This document shows, piece after piece, positions 21,381-34,116 of a stretch of 64,000 nt of DNA. Made by a program: the position numbers and the translations under genes. Under the pieces are notes generated by a model that saw only the letters and a program-made list of their open reading frames with translations, was not told the origin of the DNA and searched no databases. The stretch comes from Castor canadensis (lineage: Eukaryota; Chordata; Mammalia; Rodentia; Castoridae), in NCBI RefSeq assembly GCF_047511655.1, contig NC_133401.1, positions 14,106,001-14,170,000 on the forward strand. Reading direction: 5' to 3'. Numbering within the stretch: position 1 is the stretch's first letter; each line of letters starts with the position of its first letter.

Positions 21381-23165
21381 CTAAAAGCTAACCTGGTTGA
21401 CACATAAGTACTTATTAGTCATTTTCCATGGACTGGATTGTAAATGCCCCAGGAGGATCAGAACTGTGATGACAAAAATCTTAAAAGAGCCATGGTTAAA
21501 ATTTTAATGGACAATTTAGCAACCAACAGAGCAGTATATCAGTACCACTAACTTCTTGCTACAGTGTTTATCTAAACTTAGTGTTTTAGAAGGCTTGATA
21601 TACTTGGAAAACACAAATATATTTATATACAGGAGCCAGCAACAGCATCACAGCTCTATGAGGTTATACATACATTTTAATTTAGTTGTTACTGTTGAAG
21701 TAAAACCTTAGATTTGCCCATCACTTCAAGGTGGGGCAGTGTCAGTGAGCCCAAGTAGCCTAGTCACAGACACATATAGGGTACCGACTGCATTAGAATC
21801 ACCCAAGACAATAGTTATATAACCATAATTATGAAGTTATCTAAAAGATTTTACATAAACCCACTCTTAAATTAATTTTATTTAGTTATGATTCAGTTAC
21901 CTCAGTAGTCAACACCCTGACAAAAATCGCCAGAGAACACAGGTAAATATTCTTGGAGACTAAGTATGGAGTTAGGAAACCTAGTGGCTGAGAATCATGG
22001 CTCAGATGTTGATAAGGGATCACATCCCAGATTGTTGACATTAACAGATGGCTCATGACATACAGCAGGCTCCCACCAACCTGTAGTCAATGGAGTCCCC
22101 CTAAAATAACAGGTCCAATCTTATCATACCAGGCCAAAAATTCCCTCTGCCTGCCACGTGGAAGGAGTAGGACTAACATCTCCACTCTGTTGAGTCCAGT
22201 AACAAAAACTTGAGGTCTCAAGACTTCCAGTGTAGTGCTCCTTTTTGGCTTTTCCCTTATCCTAACTGGAGCATGGATTTTGACTTTGTTTTTTTTTTTT
22301 TTACTTTGATTTGCATAAGTAAATCTGACCCAACCCTCATATCAGTGCAGCAGCACTCCCCGTCCTCAGCTGCCTCTTGCCTCTCTGTATTTTAATAAAC
22401 TCTTGGTGTCTTGATAAATCTTTGGATTAACCTGTAGCACCAAAAATCCCTAACAGTTATCTTGATAAAACAAAAACTTTTCCTTTAAGACAGTTTTTTT
22501 AAATGTTATCAAGAACAGAACAATATTTTTTAAGACAGCCTTGTTTGTTATGAGATTAGAAAATTAAGTTTTAGTTTAACATCAGTGCATAAAATTTTGA
22601 CCTTACAAAACCTTTAATGTAGCTCTTAGATTTTAGTCAACTTAATCACTTACATAAGCACTTATAGGCTCCATCTTTTTATGACAACTTACTCTGTATC
22701 TTATGACACCTTATTCTGTACCTCCTGAGGGAGCTTGTCCGTATCCCTTCTTTTTCCATTTTGAGATAATTTTGAGGACAAACCCTTCTTTACATAATCC
22801 TTTTTTTCTATCTAAAAGTATTTTTTCCTTTAACCTTTCATTTTTAAAAACCATATCCTTAATACCTTTTATGTATTGTTTTTGTTACTTGTTGAAAATA
22901 ACTCATAAAACCTTTTAACTTAGAGTCTTATATTTGCATGAGAAAACCAGAAAGAAAGCAACTTTAAAATTATTTTTATATATAAATACAATTTATAGAA
23001 AGCTCATTTGTTAATAGACCCATATATTATAAAAGAGAATTAAATCCCAGATTTTATTTAAGACAGAATTAAGCATGCTAGAAAAAAAATGTCAATTTAA
23101 ACATGCATAAGATGAGCTGGAATTCCAGGAGAAATAAAATTTTGCCCAATGGTATAAACAAAAAT

Positions 23166-23167
<2 letters not shown>

Positions 23168-23205
<38 letters not shown>
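23168..23205 (+). repeat. (AC)n microsatellite
   Basis: An uninterrupted AC run inside the interior of the LTR element. Confidence 0.95.
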
Positions 23206-23208
<3 letters not shown>

Positions 23209-23716
23209 AGAAAAACCTTTTAAACCATGTCTAGAGGTCTCTTGATGGAATGGTGGGTGATGCATCTATTCTTTTGTGAGTCTCCCTCTTTGGAACTGAA
23301 TTTTTGTTACCCATCCCTTAACCTTGGTTGTGTCTATTTCCCTGGGAAAAGCTCAAACCTCACTCCTCCCGCCACAAGTACTGGAGTTTTCTTTCACTTT
23401 ATCCAAAGTGCTTTCTTTTCCTCCAAAGTCAGAACTTGTCTAAGTCCCAGTCACACCCACCCAGCTTCTGGGATGTCCCAGCCACCAAGGAAATACCCTT
23501 ACCTTGGTCAGTGCCCAGAGTTGCCCTGGCTGCTGCAGTGCTTGCTATAAGGGACCCTTCCCTGAGTTGGTGAGTGACTCTCAAACTTGGGTTCATTTTT
23601 GGCCTTGAGGATGGCAGATCTCCCCACTCTGAGGCTGCAGCAACTAGGCAGCAGGACGATCCTCCTTTAAGAAGGGGGTCCCTGTGATCCCCATGGCAAC
23701 AAAGTTGGCCCCACAT

Positions 23717-24237
23717 TGTCAGAAATGCCATTGTCAAACGGTGATCAAAGAAACACTTGGAGCTGCTCAGCAAGGCAAAAAGAGACGTTTTACTTCTGCA
23801 GAAGGGTGCAGCCACAGACCACGGTCCGACAGAACACACCTGGGTGGGGAGTTCACCCAGATCATATTCCTGATGCATGACTCCTCCCAAGGACTGGTCC
23901 ACACTTGGGCTCACAACACACTGCGGCTAGCTATTATTTTGGGTAAGGGAAAGGTTTTCCAACACAGCGACATTTTTATAGCTCAGTGAGAAAGTGATTT
24001 CTCGAGGTCCCCTGAAGATAGGGGACAGAGGCTGACATTTTACTCATCAAGGAGTTTGAGAGTAGGGCATCTGGCAGTAAACAGCTCTTTGTCTGATTGC
24101 AAGAAATTTGCAGGATCAAGCAACGATTTGCAAAGTACGGGGAGGTTAGCTGGCATCTACACATTAACTAACTCCTTTGACAGAAAAGGCCGAACTTTAG
24201 TTGATTCTCACAACTCCAGCATTTTCTTTTATTTACA
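23717..24237 (-). mobile_element. LTR (5' LTR of the minus-strand element)
   Basis: Near-copy of 19359-19867 with the same TATA box (ctataaaaatgtcgc on the minus strand). The two differ at scattered bases, so the element is not very young. Confidence 0.75.
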
Positions 24238-24667
24238 TCTTCCTCCCCAGCCCCCCACCCCCATTTCCCTTAAGCAGACAATCCATGCCCTCCCTCACTG
24301 GACTTCAAGTCTGACATTTATTTCCTGATATGTTGGTATCACTCCATGATTCAGCCTGCCACTGCACAGAGCCCAGTGTGAAACAAGGTCTCCATGACTC
24401 TTTGATGAGGGAGGATGCAGTAAGGAGCGAGTGGATGGAGAGGGAATGATCCAAAATCCCTCAGACCAGGCCGGGATGCACATTCATGGGGACACATTCC
24501 ATTGTCCCCAGGGACTGAGACCATGCCTGGGACTTTTCACTGCTTTCTAGAAAAATATTCCTTCCAGTTGTTTGTCAGATTTTCAGGCATTAATATTTTT
24601 CCATATAAGGACTAAATTTATCTGTTCCTCAAATTTCTGATTTGTCTGTTCTGTTTTGTTTTCATGG

Positions 24668-24740
24668 CAGTGTTTGGGAGGGGACCCAGGGCCTGGTGGA
24701 TGCTAGGCAAGTGCTCTGCCACTGAGGTACACACCCAGCC
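24668..24740 (-). mobile_element. ID-like SINE
   Basis: gggacccagggcc and gctaggcaagtgctctgcca, the reverse of an ID element. Confidence 0.7.
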
Positions 24741-25454
24741 CATTTTCAAATTTCTATCTCATATCTGCCTAACAAATGAGGTCCGGGGACAGGGGCAGAG
24801 TTTTAGCATGGTTCCCCACCTTCCACCAGTCAGTTGGGATTTGAATGTGTCTGTGTGTGTTCGGTGAAGAGTCACATGGTCCTCTCATTCCCTCTGCAGT
24901 GGAGAAGAGACATTGAAGACCATGCACTGAGAACATGGTTCTACTGGTCCAGGTTCTGCCTGCCTGACCCCCTTCACTCTCTCTAGGTCATTTCTTCATT
25001 TATGTGCCACATTTTTGGAGATCACATCACGTCTCCTATTAGTTGCAGTCACCTGGGCAGAAGAGCTTCACCCTATGGCCCTATGTTCTCAGTATACAAC
25101 TATCCCCTGGCCTTGCTCCTAGTCTTCCCAGTTGTCATTTTTGCTCAAATACCCAGTCCTCATCAGCAGGCAGTGGATCAGTGAGGGCCAAGAAAGGCAC
25201 CAGGGGTGTGTCCACGACCAATTCAGGCAGCACAGTTCACTCCTGAGATAGTCTGTGCTTGTCCCACACAGTACAGGCAGCGCCATGTTCTCTGAGTGCA
25301 CAGGTCCTCAGGCATCTACTGTAAGACAGACTCCTGCCTGGTTCTTTAAGGGCTCAACTTGACTGACAGGTGAGAGAGGCCAAATTGTAGAAAGTGACCT
25401 TTCCAGGGATCCCAGGTACCATACAGGGCCATCTTCTCTCTGGTGTCTGCCTAG

Positions 25455-25656
25455 TGGAGTTACCCAGTAGTAGGGTTTGAACTCAGGGCCTACACCTTGA
25501 GCCACTCCACCAGCCTTTTTTTGTGATGGGTATTTTCAAGATAGGGTCTGGCAAACTATTTTCCTGGGCTGGCTTTGAACTGCAATCCTCCTGATCTCTG
25601 CCTCCTGAGTAGAGGACTCTGTAGAGGGTTACAGACACGAACCACTGGTGCCTGGT
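25455..25656 (+). pseudogene. psi2 A-exon start cut by a SINE
   Basis: The upstream intron matches unit 3 (gcatctactgtaagacagac against gcatctgctataagacacac). The acceptor ctag is followed by 12 exon bases (tggagttaccca), then a minus-strand composite SINE runs from 25466 to 25656. The remaining exon does not resume after it, so the rest of A and the whole B exon were removed, probably in one deletion. Confidence 0.75.
25466..25656 (-). mobile_element. Composite SINE in psi2 A exon
   Basis: Both monomers are visible: an ID-like part at 25470-25520 and a B1-like part at 25525-25656. Confidence 0.8.
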
Positions 25657-26322
25657 GGTTGTGACTTATTTAATCAAGGTTTTGCCACTGTTCAGGGGAC
25701 ACTGTGGTGTTCTGCTAGAGACTTTGTTCACAACTGACCCTCTGATTTACTATGCTCTGACTCTCTCTGAGGTGGGAGGCCTGTCCTGATCAGGACAAAT
25801 CATGTAATCTAGGCACCAAAGACCCTCCTCAGAGTCAGGTGCAGGGAAATGGAAAAGGTGAGCCTCCGGCTGAGGCTGATAATCCCTCCTTCCCCACCAT
25901 GCAAGGAAGCATGTACCAGAAAAGGGGACCTAATTGTTTATTGCGTCAGTGCTATAGTGGGTCCTTCTATAAGCAAGTGTTAGGAACTGAATCCCCAACG
26001 CAACACTGATCTGAGGTGGGGCCAACGGAAGGTGAGTGGACCCTGAGGGGTCTGCCCTGTGAATGGAGTGTCTCAGTTACCATGATCACAAACCCTCATG
26101 TTCTCTTTTATTTTGTGATGCTCCCACCATGTTCTAATGCAATAAGGCAGCCCTGACCAGATGTGGCCCCTTAGTCTTGGATTTCCCAGTCTCTACAACT
26201 GTAACGTAATAGTCCCAGGCACCACTCTATTATAGCATCAAAAATGGAGCCTGATTATACCAAAAGTTCTTAGAAAAATAAACGGACGTGAGAGTCCATG
26301 GGAAAATAAATCCACCTGAAAA

Positions 26323-26537
26323 GCCACGTGCCGGTGGCTCAGGCCTGTAAGTCCTAGCTAATCAGGAGGCAGAGATCAGGATTAGGGTTTGAAGCCAACC
26401 CAGTAAATGGTTCGCAAGACTTTATCTTGAAAATATTCAACACAAAAAGGGCTGGCAGAGTGACTCAAGTGGTACAGCACCTGCCTAGCAAGCATGAGGC
26501 CCTGAATTCAAACTCCAGTACCAACAGCAACAATTAG
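26323..26537 (+). mobile_element. Composite SINE
   Basis: ccggtggctcaggcctgtaa and gtggtacagcacctgcctag mark its two halves. Confidence 0.8.
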
Positions 26538-26812
26538 AAAGTCCACCCCGTGAGAGAGTTTCTGGATTGTGGATTGAGAAGACATTTCTCATGTTGATCC
26601 TACAAAGATATCTAAGGGAACAGTCAGGGGTCTTTCGGGGGGACCTGGGGTCAAAGGGAGATACAGTCATCTCCTCCTCAGAGGATCAGGCCCATCCTCT
26701 GCCACCTCCCACAGCTCACTGTGCGCCCCGAGAGCTTCCTGAGATGTCAGAGAAAGAAGAGTGGCCCACGCCTCAGGCCACTCTTAGTCTTTCCCCTCCT
26801 GTTTGTCCACAG

Positions 26813-27086
26813 AGCTGGTGACACAGCCTTCCATCCGAGTTACCAACACCACAGTCACAGAGCAGTAATCTGTGGTCCTGACCTGCCTCTCAGATGACAA
26901 TGGAATCTCCTTTCAGTGGATCTTCAATGACCAGAACTTGGAGCTCACAGAGAAGATGAATCCATCTCAGGACAACAGCAACCTCAGCAGAGACCCCGTC
27001 AGGAGGGAGGACTCCGGAGAGTATCAGCGTAAGGTCTCCAACCTGCCAGTTCCAGAAGGAGTGACCCCTCAGGCTGGCCATGAAAT
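26813..27086 (+). pseudogene. psi2 A2 exon (IgC2), nonsense and Cys loss
   Basis: The acceptor gtccacag|agctgg is sound and the exon matches the A2 domain of CEACAM1 (NTTVTEQ, LTCLSDDNGISFQWIFN). GAA is TAA at 26866-26868, the second Ig cysteine is Arg (YQRKVS), and the donor GT is lost (gaaat|atgac). Otherwise it is close to the intact unit 3 exon. Confidence 0.85.
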
Positions 27087-27121
27087 ATGACTCACACATG
27101 GTCCTTACCATCAGTTATTAA

Positions 27122-27196
27122 GCTTTTTTAAAATTCAGTACTGGGGTTTGAGCTTGCTAGGCAGGCACTCCACCACTTGAGCTAAAACCCCAGGCC
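27122..27196 (-). mobile_element. ID-like SINE
   Basis: cagtactggggtttgagctt and an attattaa duplication on either side. Confidence 0.7.
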
Positions 27197-27199
27197 AAT

Positions 27200-29290
27200 T
27201 ATTAAACTCTTCATTGAATTTTTTCCTGTGATATGGCAGTTGTCAGGCACTCAACAGTGCCTGAACAGACAATGGGATGGGGGTAGAAGTCCATAGATGA
27301 CTCGAGAGAGTCAATAAATGGAGAAAACGTGAGCTGACATTGTCAGGAATCTTGGGCTAAGGTCCTGTTCAACACCAGGTCCCACTCCTCATGGTCTCAG
27401 CTGCACCTTCTCACCTGTGACTGGGACACCATATTCTGTGGAAGAGAAGCAAGCTGGGCTGGGACCCAATGGGAGTCAGTCACTAAGAAGACAAGGTCTC
27501 TCCTGCCCTTTGGCTCCACCTTCTTCCTGGAAAGATGCTTGCAGGTACATCTGATGGTGTGGGACACTAGCCAGGCTGACTCATGCTAGGGGTGAACTCC
27601 AAGCCCTAAACACACCCACCCTCTGTGCCTGCATCAGCCCTGCTGCCTTCCCCTCCTGTATAAGCAAACCCTCAGTCCTGACACAGGGAGTGGACTTCAT
27701 TCTTCTACATAACAGGGGATTCCAGGACACACTCAATATCTCTAAAGAGAGGAACCTCAAATTATCTGTGCAGTGCCAGGCCTCAATCCTCCCCTCACTT
27801 CCCCATGTTCCAGGCTCTCCTTCTGCTTTTTCACTGTCACCAAATGCTCTAGGAACATGCCTTTGAACACTAGGTGTAGGGAAATAGCCTCTGTTCTTCC
27901 CTGACCCTGTGAGGGGAAGCTGAGCACAGATGGCCACCATGATGCACAACTCCAGAAGGCACCATCTCTGGAATAGCATGCCCATGCCTGTGGAGTAAAC
28001 CTGGGGTTCCTGGCTAGTGAGATAGGCCTCTTTCTACTCCCCAGGCCTCAGCCCCTGACCACGTGGTGATCAGATGTGACTTTCCTGAAGGTCTCCATCC
28101 CCTCCCTCCACATATGTCCCCAGAGAGCACATAGTCATCTCAGTGTCCCTGCACTGAGCATTAGGGATGGGTCTTGCCTCACAGAGCAGGTAAAGGGGGG
28201 GAAAGGAAGGAAAAGAAACTGAGTCTCTGAAATCATGTCTGAAGGACATGTCAGGAACATCTCTGGTACCCAGGACTGGAGAGGGAATGGGGCTCCAGCT
28301 TCTCCATATGACAGGAGGTACTGACCCTGGATTCCAGAATGACTGTCCTGTATGTCCCATTGCAGACGGCAGGGTTGGTCACTCTGGAGCAGACCGTAGG
28401 TGGAGGACCTTCTGGGACAGTGAAGACAGATCCTCTGTTCCAGGGAAACCTGGCCTCAGGGCTCTGCCTGGGTAGTGGGAAAAGCTCTGGCCATTGTTTG
28501 GAACCAGCTCCCTGAGGCCCTCAGTTCTGGGCCCATAGTGAGGGTGTATTTGCCCAGTTATGAAAGTGGACTTGTCCTTCTCTGACTCGTTTCTCCTAGT
28601 CTTATCACAGGATGGATGCCTATTCAGTCCCAGAAGAAAGTACATCTCCGTCTCCTCTTCCTCCCTCACAGACATTCCAGATCCTTCTCTGCCAGACTCA
28701 GGATGTTAGGGGAGACCTAGGTTTGACCCACACATAGCATTATCTCTGCTGGGTCACTCAGGAATGCAGAAAGTGGTACTGTCAGGGCAGGCAGGGATTG
28801 GGGTTCTGAGGGATCCAATTCTGACCAGGTGTCAAAGTTCCTACTGGGACGGCAGAGCTCTAGGCCTTGAGTGCTGACCAGGGGAGACAGGCAGACTGTA
28901 GTTCATAAGATACCCCTCCTCCAGGGAGACCCACACACCAAGATCCCTTTGAAGTATCCTACTGGGGCCTGTCCCATCCTGCTCTGAAACCCCAACAAGT
29001 GGGGTCATATTGAAGGCTGTGTGCAGCCCATGAGACTAACCTTGCCGGTCAGGAGGAGAGGGTCAGATCGTTCCTTCAGTGTAAATCATGATAGCACAAG
29101 GGCTCATTGACAAAATACCAGCAAGCTGGGGCTTCTTGGGGCCTGTGCAGTCTCTCAGATGCCACCAGGACCCCACAAGCTCCTTGCAGAACCAATCAGT
29201 TCCTACCTGACCCATCTTGTGTTCCATAAACACACTGAGCCCATCCTGCTCTGGCACTGCTCTCAGAGGCCATGTGCCCCTCAGTGCCTC
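27200..29290. other. Non-coding stretch, no gene recognised
   Basis: It follows the psi2 A2 exon, where units 1 and 3 carry TM and tail exons. None is visible: no TM exon and no YEELL tail. Apart from short G-rich tracts near 28190 I see no structured element. It is not obviously homologous to the other units. Confidence 0.5.
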
Positions 29291-29292
29291 CC

Positions 29293-29358
29293 TCACCTTG
29301 CCAGTCTGAGCTACATGGTGAGATGCTGTCTCTTAAATAAATAAACGAACAAATAAAG
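29293..29358 (+). mobile_element. B1-like SINE 3' end
   Basis: cagtctgagctacatggtga and ctgtctcttaaataaataaa, the typical end of a B1 element. Confidence 0.55.
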
Positions 29359-29359
29359 C

Positions 29360-30560
29360 AAATTTTTTAGAGGCACAAAAACAGACACAAAGACCAATGG
29401 AACAGAACAGATGACCCAGAAATATAATCACAGAGCTACAGTAGTCATCTGATCTTTGACAAAGGAGCCAAAGGCACACATGGCAAAAAGACATCCTCTT
29501 CAATTAATGGTGCTGGCAAAACTGGTTATCTACATGTGCAGAAGACTGAAACTAGATCCCTATCTCACCCTGTGCAAAAGTCAACTGTAATGGATCAAAG
29601 ACCTTAATGTAAGACTTGAAACTTTGAAACTACTGCAGGAAAACTCTGGAAGATAAAGGCATAGGTAATTATTTTTTGAGTAGGACTCCAATTGCCCAGG
29701 AAATAAGAGCAAGAACTGACAGACGGAATTGCAACAAATCAAAAAGTTTCTGCACATCAAAAGACACAATCACCGGAATCAAGAGACAATCCACAGAATG
29801 GGAGAAAAATCCTCACCAATTATTCAGCAGAGAAAGAATCAATATCTAGAATATACGAAGAGCTAAAAAATAACTAAGCAACAAAAGAACAAATAATTCA
29901 ATTAATAAATGGACAAATGAATTGAACAGACAGTTCTCGGAAGAAATACAAATAGCTTAATAAACCCATGAAGAAATGTTCAACATCCCTGGCCATAAAG
30001 GAGCAGCAAATCAAAACTCACTAAGATTCCATCCCACTCCAGTGATTGGCAATCATCAAGAGAGCAAGCACCAACATGTGCTGGTGAGGACGCGGGGGGC
30101 TGGGGAGGAACCCCCATACACTGCTGGTGGAAATGTAAACAGGTGCAACCACTATGGAAATCAGTATGGAGGTTCCTCAGAAAACTAAAAATAGTGGTGC
30201 TTTATGGTCCACCATACCACTCTTGGGCATATATCCAAAGGAGTATAAATCAATATACAAGAGAGAGATCTGCATACTCATGTTTATCACAGCTCTGTTC
30301 ATAATTGCCAAACTATGGGATCAGCAGAGGTGCCCAACAACTGTTGAATGGACAAAGAAAATATGGAATCTATCTATCATAGAATATTATTCAGCCATAA
30401 AGAAAAGTGAAATTATGTCATTTACAGGAAAATGGATAGAAATGGAGATTATGATGTTGGGTGAGATAAGCCAAGCTTAAAAGGCCAAATATCAAATGTT
30501 CTTGGTCCATTTGTTGAACCTAGACCTAAAATGATAATGATGGTGGGATATGAATATAAA
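29360..30560 (+). mobile_element. Older L1, ORF2 3' part and 3' UTR
   Basis: The + strand resembles the ORF2 C-terminal region, with many stops and frameshifts. The last readable part (30154-30480) shares phrases with the ORF2 end of the young L1 at 61.7-62.9 kb: LLGIYPKEY, ALFIIAKLW, EYYSAIKKSE, MSFTGKWIEME. The zinc-knuckle region is degraded. It is clearly older than the L1s in psi4. Confidence 0.8.
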
Positions 30561-30586
30561 ATGGAGATTTTTCTAGGGGGAGGGAT

Positions 30587-31105
30587 TGTTGATCCCAAGT
30601 TCGTGTCTTGGCGAAGTCAATGATTGAAGATGCCAGATCAGGAGTTAAGAGTAAAGAAAGCACAAAGTTTACTGAAAGGATAGCAAAGCACACTTTGTGG
30701 GGGGCAGTATTTAGTGAAAAGAGCTAAATCAAAGAATGACTGAAGTCTAGGAGATGGTATAAGGCTCTTCCTGACTATGGTCCTCTTATTCTACCTTGAA
30801 ACTAGTTTATGATTGGTGAACCCAACCACCTGGCCACTCCCATCCTTATCCAAACTGGACATTCCAGGAGGGTCTGGCCCTGAAGCCCATCGTTTACACT
30901 TTACTCTAACTTTTGCTATGTTGGTAGAAGTTTGCTGTGTTACTTTCCTTGAGGACCCTGTTTCTCATCTCTTTGGATATTTGTTTTCAAAGGTGCTTCC
31001 CTGTCTTCCTTATATAGGAGAAAAAAAAACCCTGCATGTTATTATTTATTCCTCAAGTGTCCTTAGATGTTTACTTTTAAGAATGCTTTCCTATATTTTA
31101 ATAAA
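30587..31105 (-). mobile_element. Probable LTR fragment related to the 19.9-kb element
   Basis: Starts tgttgatcccaagttcgtgt. Its middle (30820-30870) is alike to 19905-19960, inside the psi2 LTR element. Neither the right boundary nor a duplication is clear; a solo or truncated LTR is the likely reading. Confidence 0.4.
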
Positions 31106-31989
31106 CTAAAATTAATTACAATTTTTTAGAAGAGCCAAAAAATGGAACAATCCTTGTGTCTAGCAGCACAATGAGAAAACTGTTGTGTTTATTCAAAGGA
31201 CTATTACACATGGGAAAGGACTGAGCTAGTGTTGTACATGGCCACACAGGTCACTCTCATGTGCACAGAGTTGAATGACCAGGAGCCAAAAGCAGAAAGG
31301 AAAAGAATGAATGGTTCTCCTTATATAAAGTACCCAAAGAGGCTCAAACAGGCTTTGGTGCTAGAAGTCAAGACAGAGGGGCCACTGGGTTGTTATAGCT
31401 GGAAGAGACCTTAGAGTGACTGTGGGGCAAGCAATGTTCTCTGTCTTGATGTGGGCCATGGTTTCATGGGTGCACATGTATAGAAATTTAGGACAATGTT
31501 CATTTTACTCCAGGGAAAAGGAGCATGAAGTCTCTTTAGCTGAAACAAAACAGCAACGCCCACAAAGCTATCAAAGACCAACTCATTCCAACCATATGCA
31601 GCTCTTCCAGAAGACAGGAGCAATAAAGAATGTCATTAACTCTTTTATGTGGACTTAGCCTCTTCCTGTCACAGCCACTCCAGGAAAGAATGAGGAAGTA
31701 AAACTGTAAGTCCATCTCAGAACAAAGAGAGAAATCCCTAAATAAAATACCACAAAATGAGTTCCATAATTACTGTCTTGACCGTGTTCCCCAAAAATGC
31801 AGGAGAGTTTAACACTTCAACATCACCCATTGCCTTTGAGGAAATTAACAGATTAACTAGAAAAATGTACTTATCAGAAGAGAAGCAAAATATCCTATTT
31901 CACCTCCACTTGTGATTTAGATAGTACAGAAACAAATGATAAATTCTAAAAAGAGGGAAACTCCTTCACTTGATAAAGACATCTATAAA

Positions 31990-32362
31990 CCATGAAATAA
32001 AATTTTCGGGAAGCCACTGGTTTGCCTTAGGCCCCCCTATGGGCCCAATGGAACAATCCAAGATGGAGTCATTCATGCTAAATGAAGCTGATGAATTTAG
32101 GATTATGCTCTTATCCCAATGCAAAGTTTCCATTAGTTACAGCAGCTGAGTGATAGGCAGCCAACTGACTTAAACAAGGCAAACCCCTTAAGCCACACAC
32201 CTCATTTCTGTCTCTTCACCTCACTTCCATTTTCTACCCACGTTGAAGACTCAGAGTTCTTTGTAGTTCTTCTACTTCTGAGGGCTGCCCCATTCTAGAA
32301 ACATGAATAAAAGCCAATGACTGTTTTTCACCAAATTTGTTGTAATCCTTTTGTCTTTTGAC
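31990..32362 (+). mobile_element. Possible solo LTR
   Basis: Ends in a typical LTR 3' region: AATAAA at about 32306 (gaataaaagcc), then a T-rich stretch and ttttgaca. The left boundary is unclear. No internal element is attached. Confidence 0.35.
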
Positions 32363-32364
32363 AA

Positions 32365-34110
32365 AACCTACAGCAAACATCAGACTTCTGGAGAATCACT
32401 AAAATGCTGTCTGATATTTACATTCAACTCCAAGATCCTAGGACTCAACCTCCTACAGAAGCTATCCCTTGGTCACCCCACAGGGACAGTACAAGGGCAA
32501 AAGGGGACCTATCTGACATCCAAGCACTGTGGAAGCTGAGACCAGAGCAATAATGGGGCTATGAGTGGAACTCTGGTTGGTGTCAGGGCTTCTTGAGGAA
32601 ACCATCTCCCTGGACATAGAAAGCCAGTCCCAGGCTCCAACGTCAGTCAAAACACAGGAAGCCAGTGCTCTGGGGCTTTGTAGGGGCAACTGAGGTGACT
32701 TCAGTATATGGAACACAGCGGGTTCCTTGAGTTCACCAAGAAAAAGGAGCCAACCAGGGGACACCCTTCTTGTGGCTGTTTAGGAGAGAGTGAGGACAAC
32801 TGCTGGAGCCTCCTCTGGGAGGCAGAACTGACCTTGACCACTCCTCCTGCAGTCCATCCATCAGCCTCTTCAAGTCTCAGGGACAAAGCCAAGATAAATG
32901 GCTCCCACATACAGGTCTAGTCTGGAATGTTCCAGACTAGAACCCTGCCAAGGCTCATGAGGACAGATTCTAAATGACAGAGTTGTTAGGGACCCAGGCT
33001 CTGGGCCATTTCCTCCAGTGGCCACACAGAGACAGGAGCATCTGTGTGTCCAGCCACTGTGCCTGAACCTTACTTCTCCTCACTGACCTGGGCCCTCGGG
33101 TTGCGTTCCAGGTCATCAGAGCATCCCGCCATACTCTCCACGTGCAGTTCTTCCCTAGAGTCCCTGGTGGCTGTCCCAGGAGCTTCACCTTGGGCAAATC
33201 TGAAGCCTGCCTGACAACTGGAGCTGGGACAAGAAAAGCCAACTGTATTTGTCTCAGGGATGGTGAGGGTCATATGGCTCAAAGAGGAGTGTGTGCACCC
33301 TCTAGTGGCCGCTTCCTGTTTGACGTGCAAAGGGACCAAGAGAGGGGACTTTGGACAAGGGGCACCTTTGGATGATGGAACTGACAATGTAAGAGGAGGG
33401 GAGCTAAGCAGGGGGAGTCATGGGAGGGATGGGGATAATCAGGGTGAAGGGGTCTCCAGGGGAAGCTGGGGAAGGGCACCGCAGCTTCCAGGACTCCAAT
33501 CTGTAATCCACTGACGTGTCCTTGCTGTGGGACTGTCTGTGTTGTGGAGGTGCACAGCACTGCTCCCTCACTGGAGCTGGGGGAGGCAGAAGGGGCGTTT
33601 TAATGTCCCTGTCACTTCTCAGACTCTGGGCCATTCCATAACCCTCTTGGACTTGATACTCATATTACTCACCTCTATATCCGTCCTTCAACCATCCCAA
33701 CTTTGTCACACACCTTCTGTGTGTGATTTTGAGGGATGCATTCTCAGGGACCATTTCCTTCACACCACCTTGAGCAGACAGACCTCCACCTGGAGTCATC
33801 ATTGTGACCAGCAGCATCTGGACACTTTGTGGGGGGGGGTCTCTGGGGAGTCTGTCAGATGCCTTCCAACTCTGAGGGGGAAATGTGTCTCTCCACACTG
33901 TGTACTGGGATGACAGGTGGAAATGGACAGGGACAATCTACACCAGTGTGCACAGAGATGATCTGTCGGCTCCTGTGAAGCTTAAATGTACAGAAGTCCT
34001 CCTAAATCCACACCGTGTGGACAGCTCTTCCCATGGCCTTCAGAGATAAAATGCAAAACATGGCATTAACTAGGATTCTAGAAGAATGAAACATACATTA
34101 CTGATAGCGA
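32365..34110. other. Non-coding stretch, no gene recognised
   Basis: GC-moderate sequence with short open frames only. No Ig exon, splice pattern or repeat with recognisable family was seen; poly-G (33829-33838) is the only notable tract. Confidence 0.4.
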
Positions 34111-34116
34111 TTTTTT

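Larger units (their letters stand above)
19359..24237 (-). mobile_element. LTR retroelement with paired LTRs, non-coding interior
   Basis: Two LTRs of about 510-520 bases flank 3.85 kb. No gag, pol or env protein is readable in the interior, which is AT-rich on the + strand with several short pyrimidine tracts. No clear target-site duplication was found (gtccag against tcttcc). A stretch near 19900-19960 resembles the LTR fragment at 30800-30860 (ccatccttat, actggacattcca). It is probably non-autonomous or heavily eroded. Confidence 0.6.
17910..27086 (+). pseudogene. CEACAM unit 2 (psi2), heavily degraded
   Basis: Intact leader exon 17910-17973; N exon remnant 18877-19218 without an acceptor and with a stop; the first 12 bases of an A exon (25455-25466) cut by a SINE; an A2 exon 26813-27086 with a stop. 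The B exon and most of A are gone, and no TM or tail exon is seen down to 29.3 kb. A 4.9-kb LTR element sits in the N-A intron. This is the most decayed unit and cannot encode a receptor. Confidence 0.85.

Noticed and set aside
23429-23914. 161-codon open frame on the minus strand
   Set aside because: It overlaps the LTR and adjacent interior of the element at 19359-24237, without any gag or pol motif.
28190-28680. Possible TM or tail exon of psi2
   Set aside because: No hydrophobic run after a suitable acceptor and no YxxL motif could be found.
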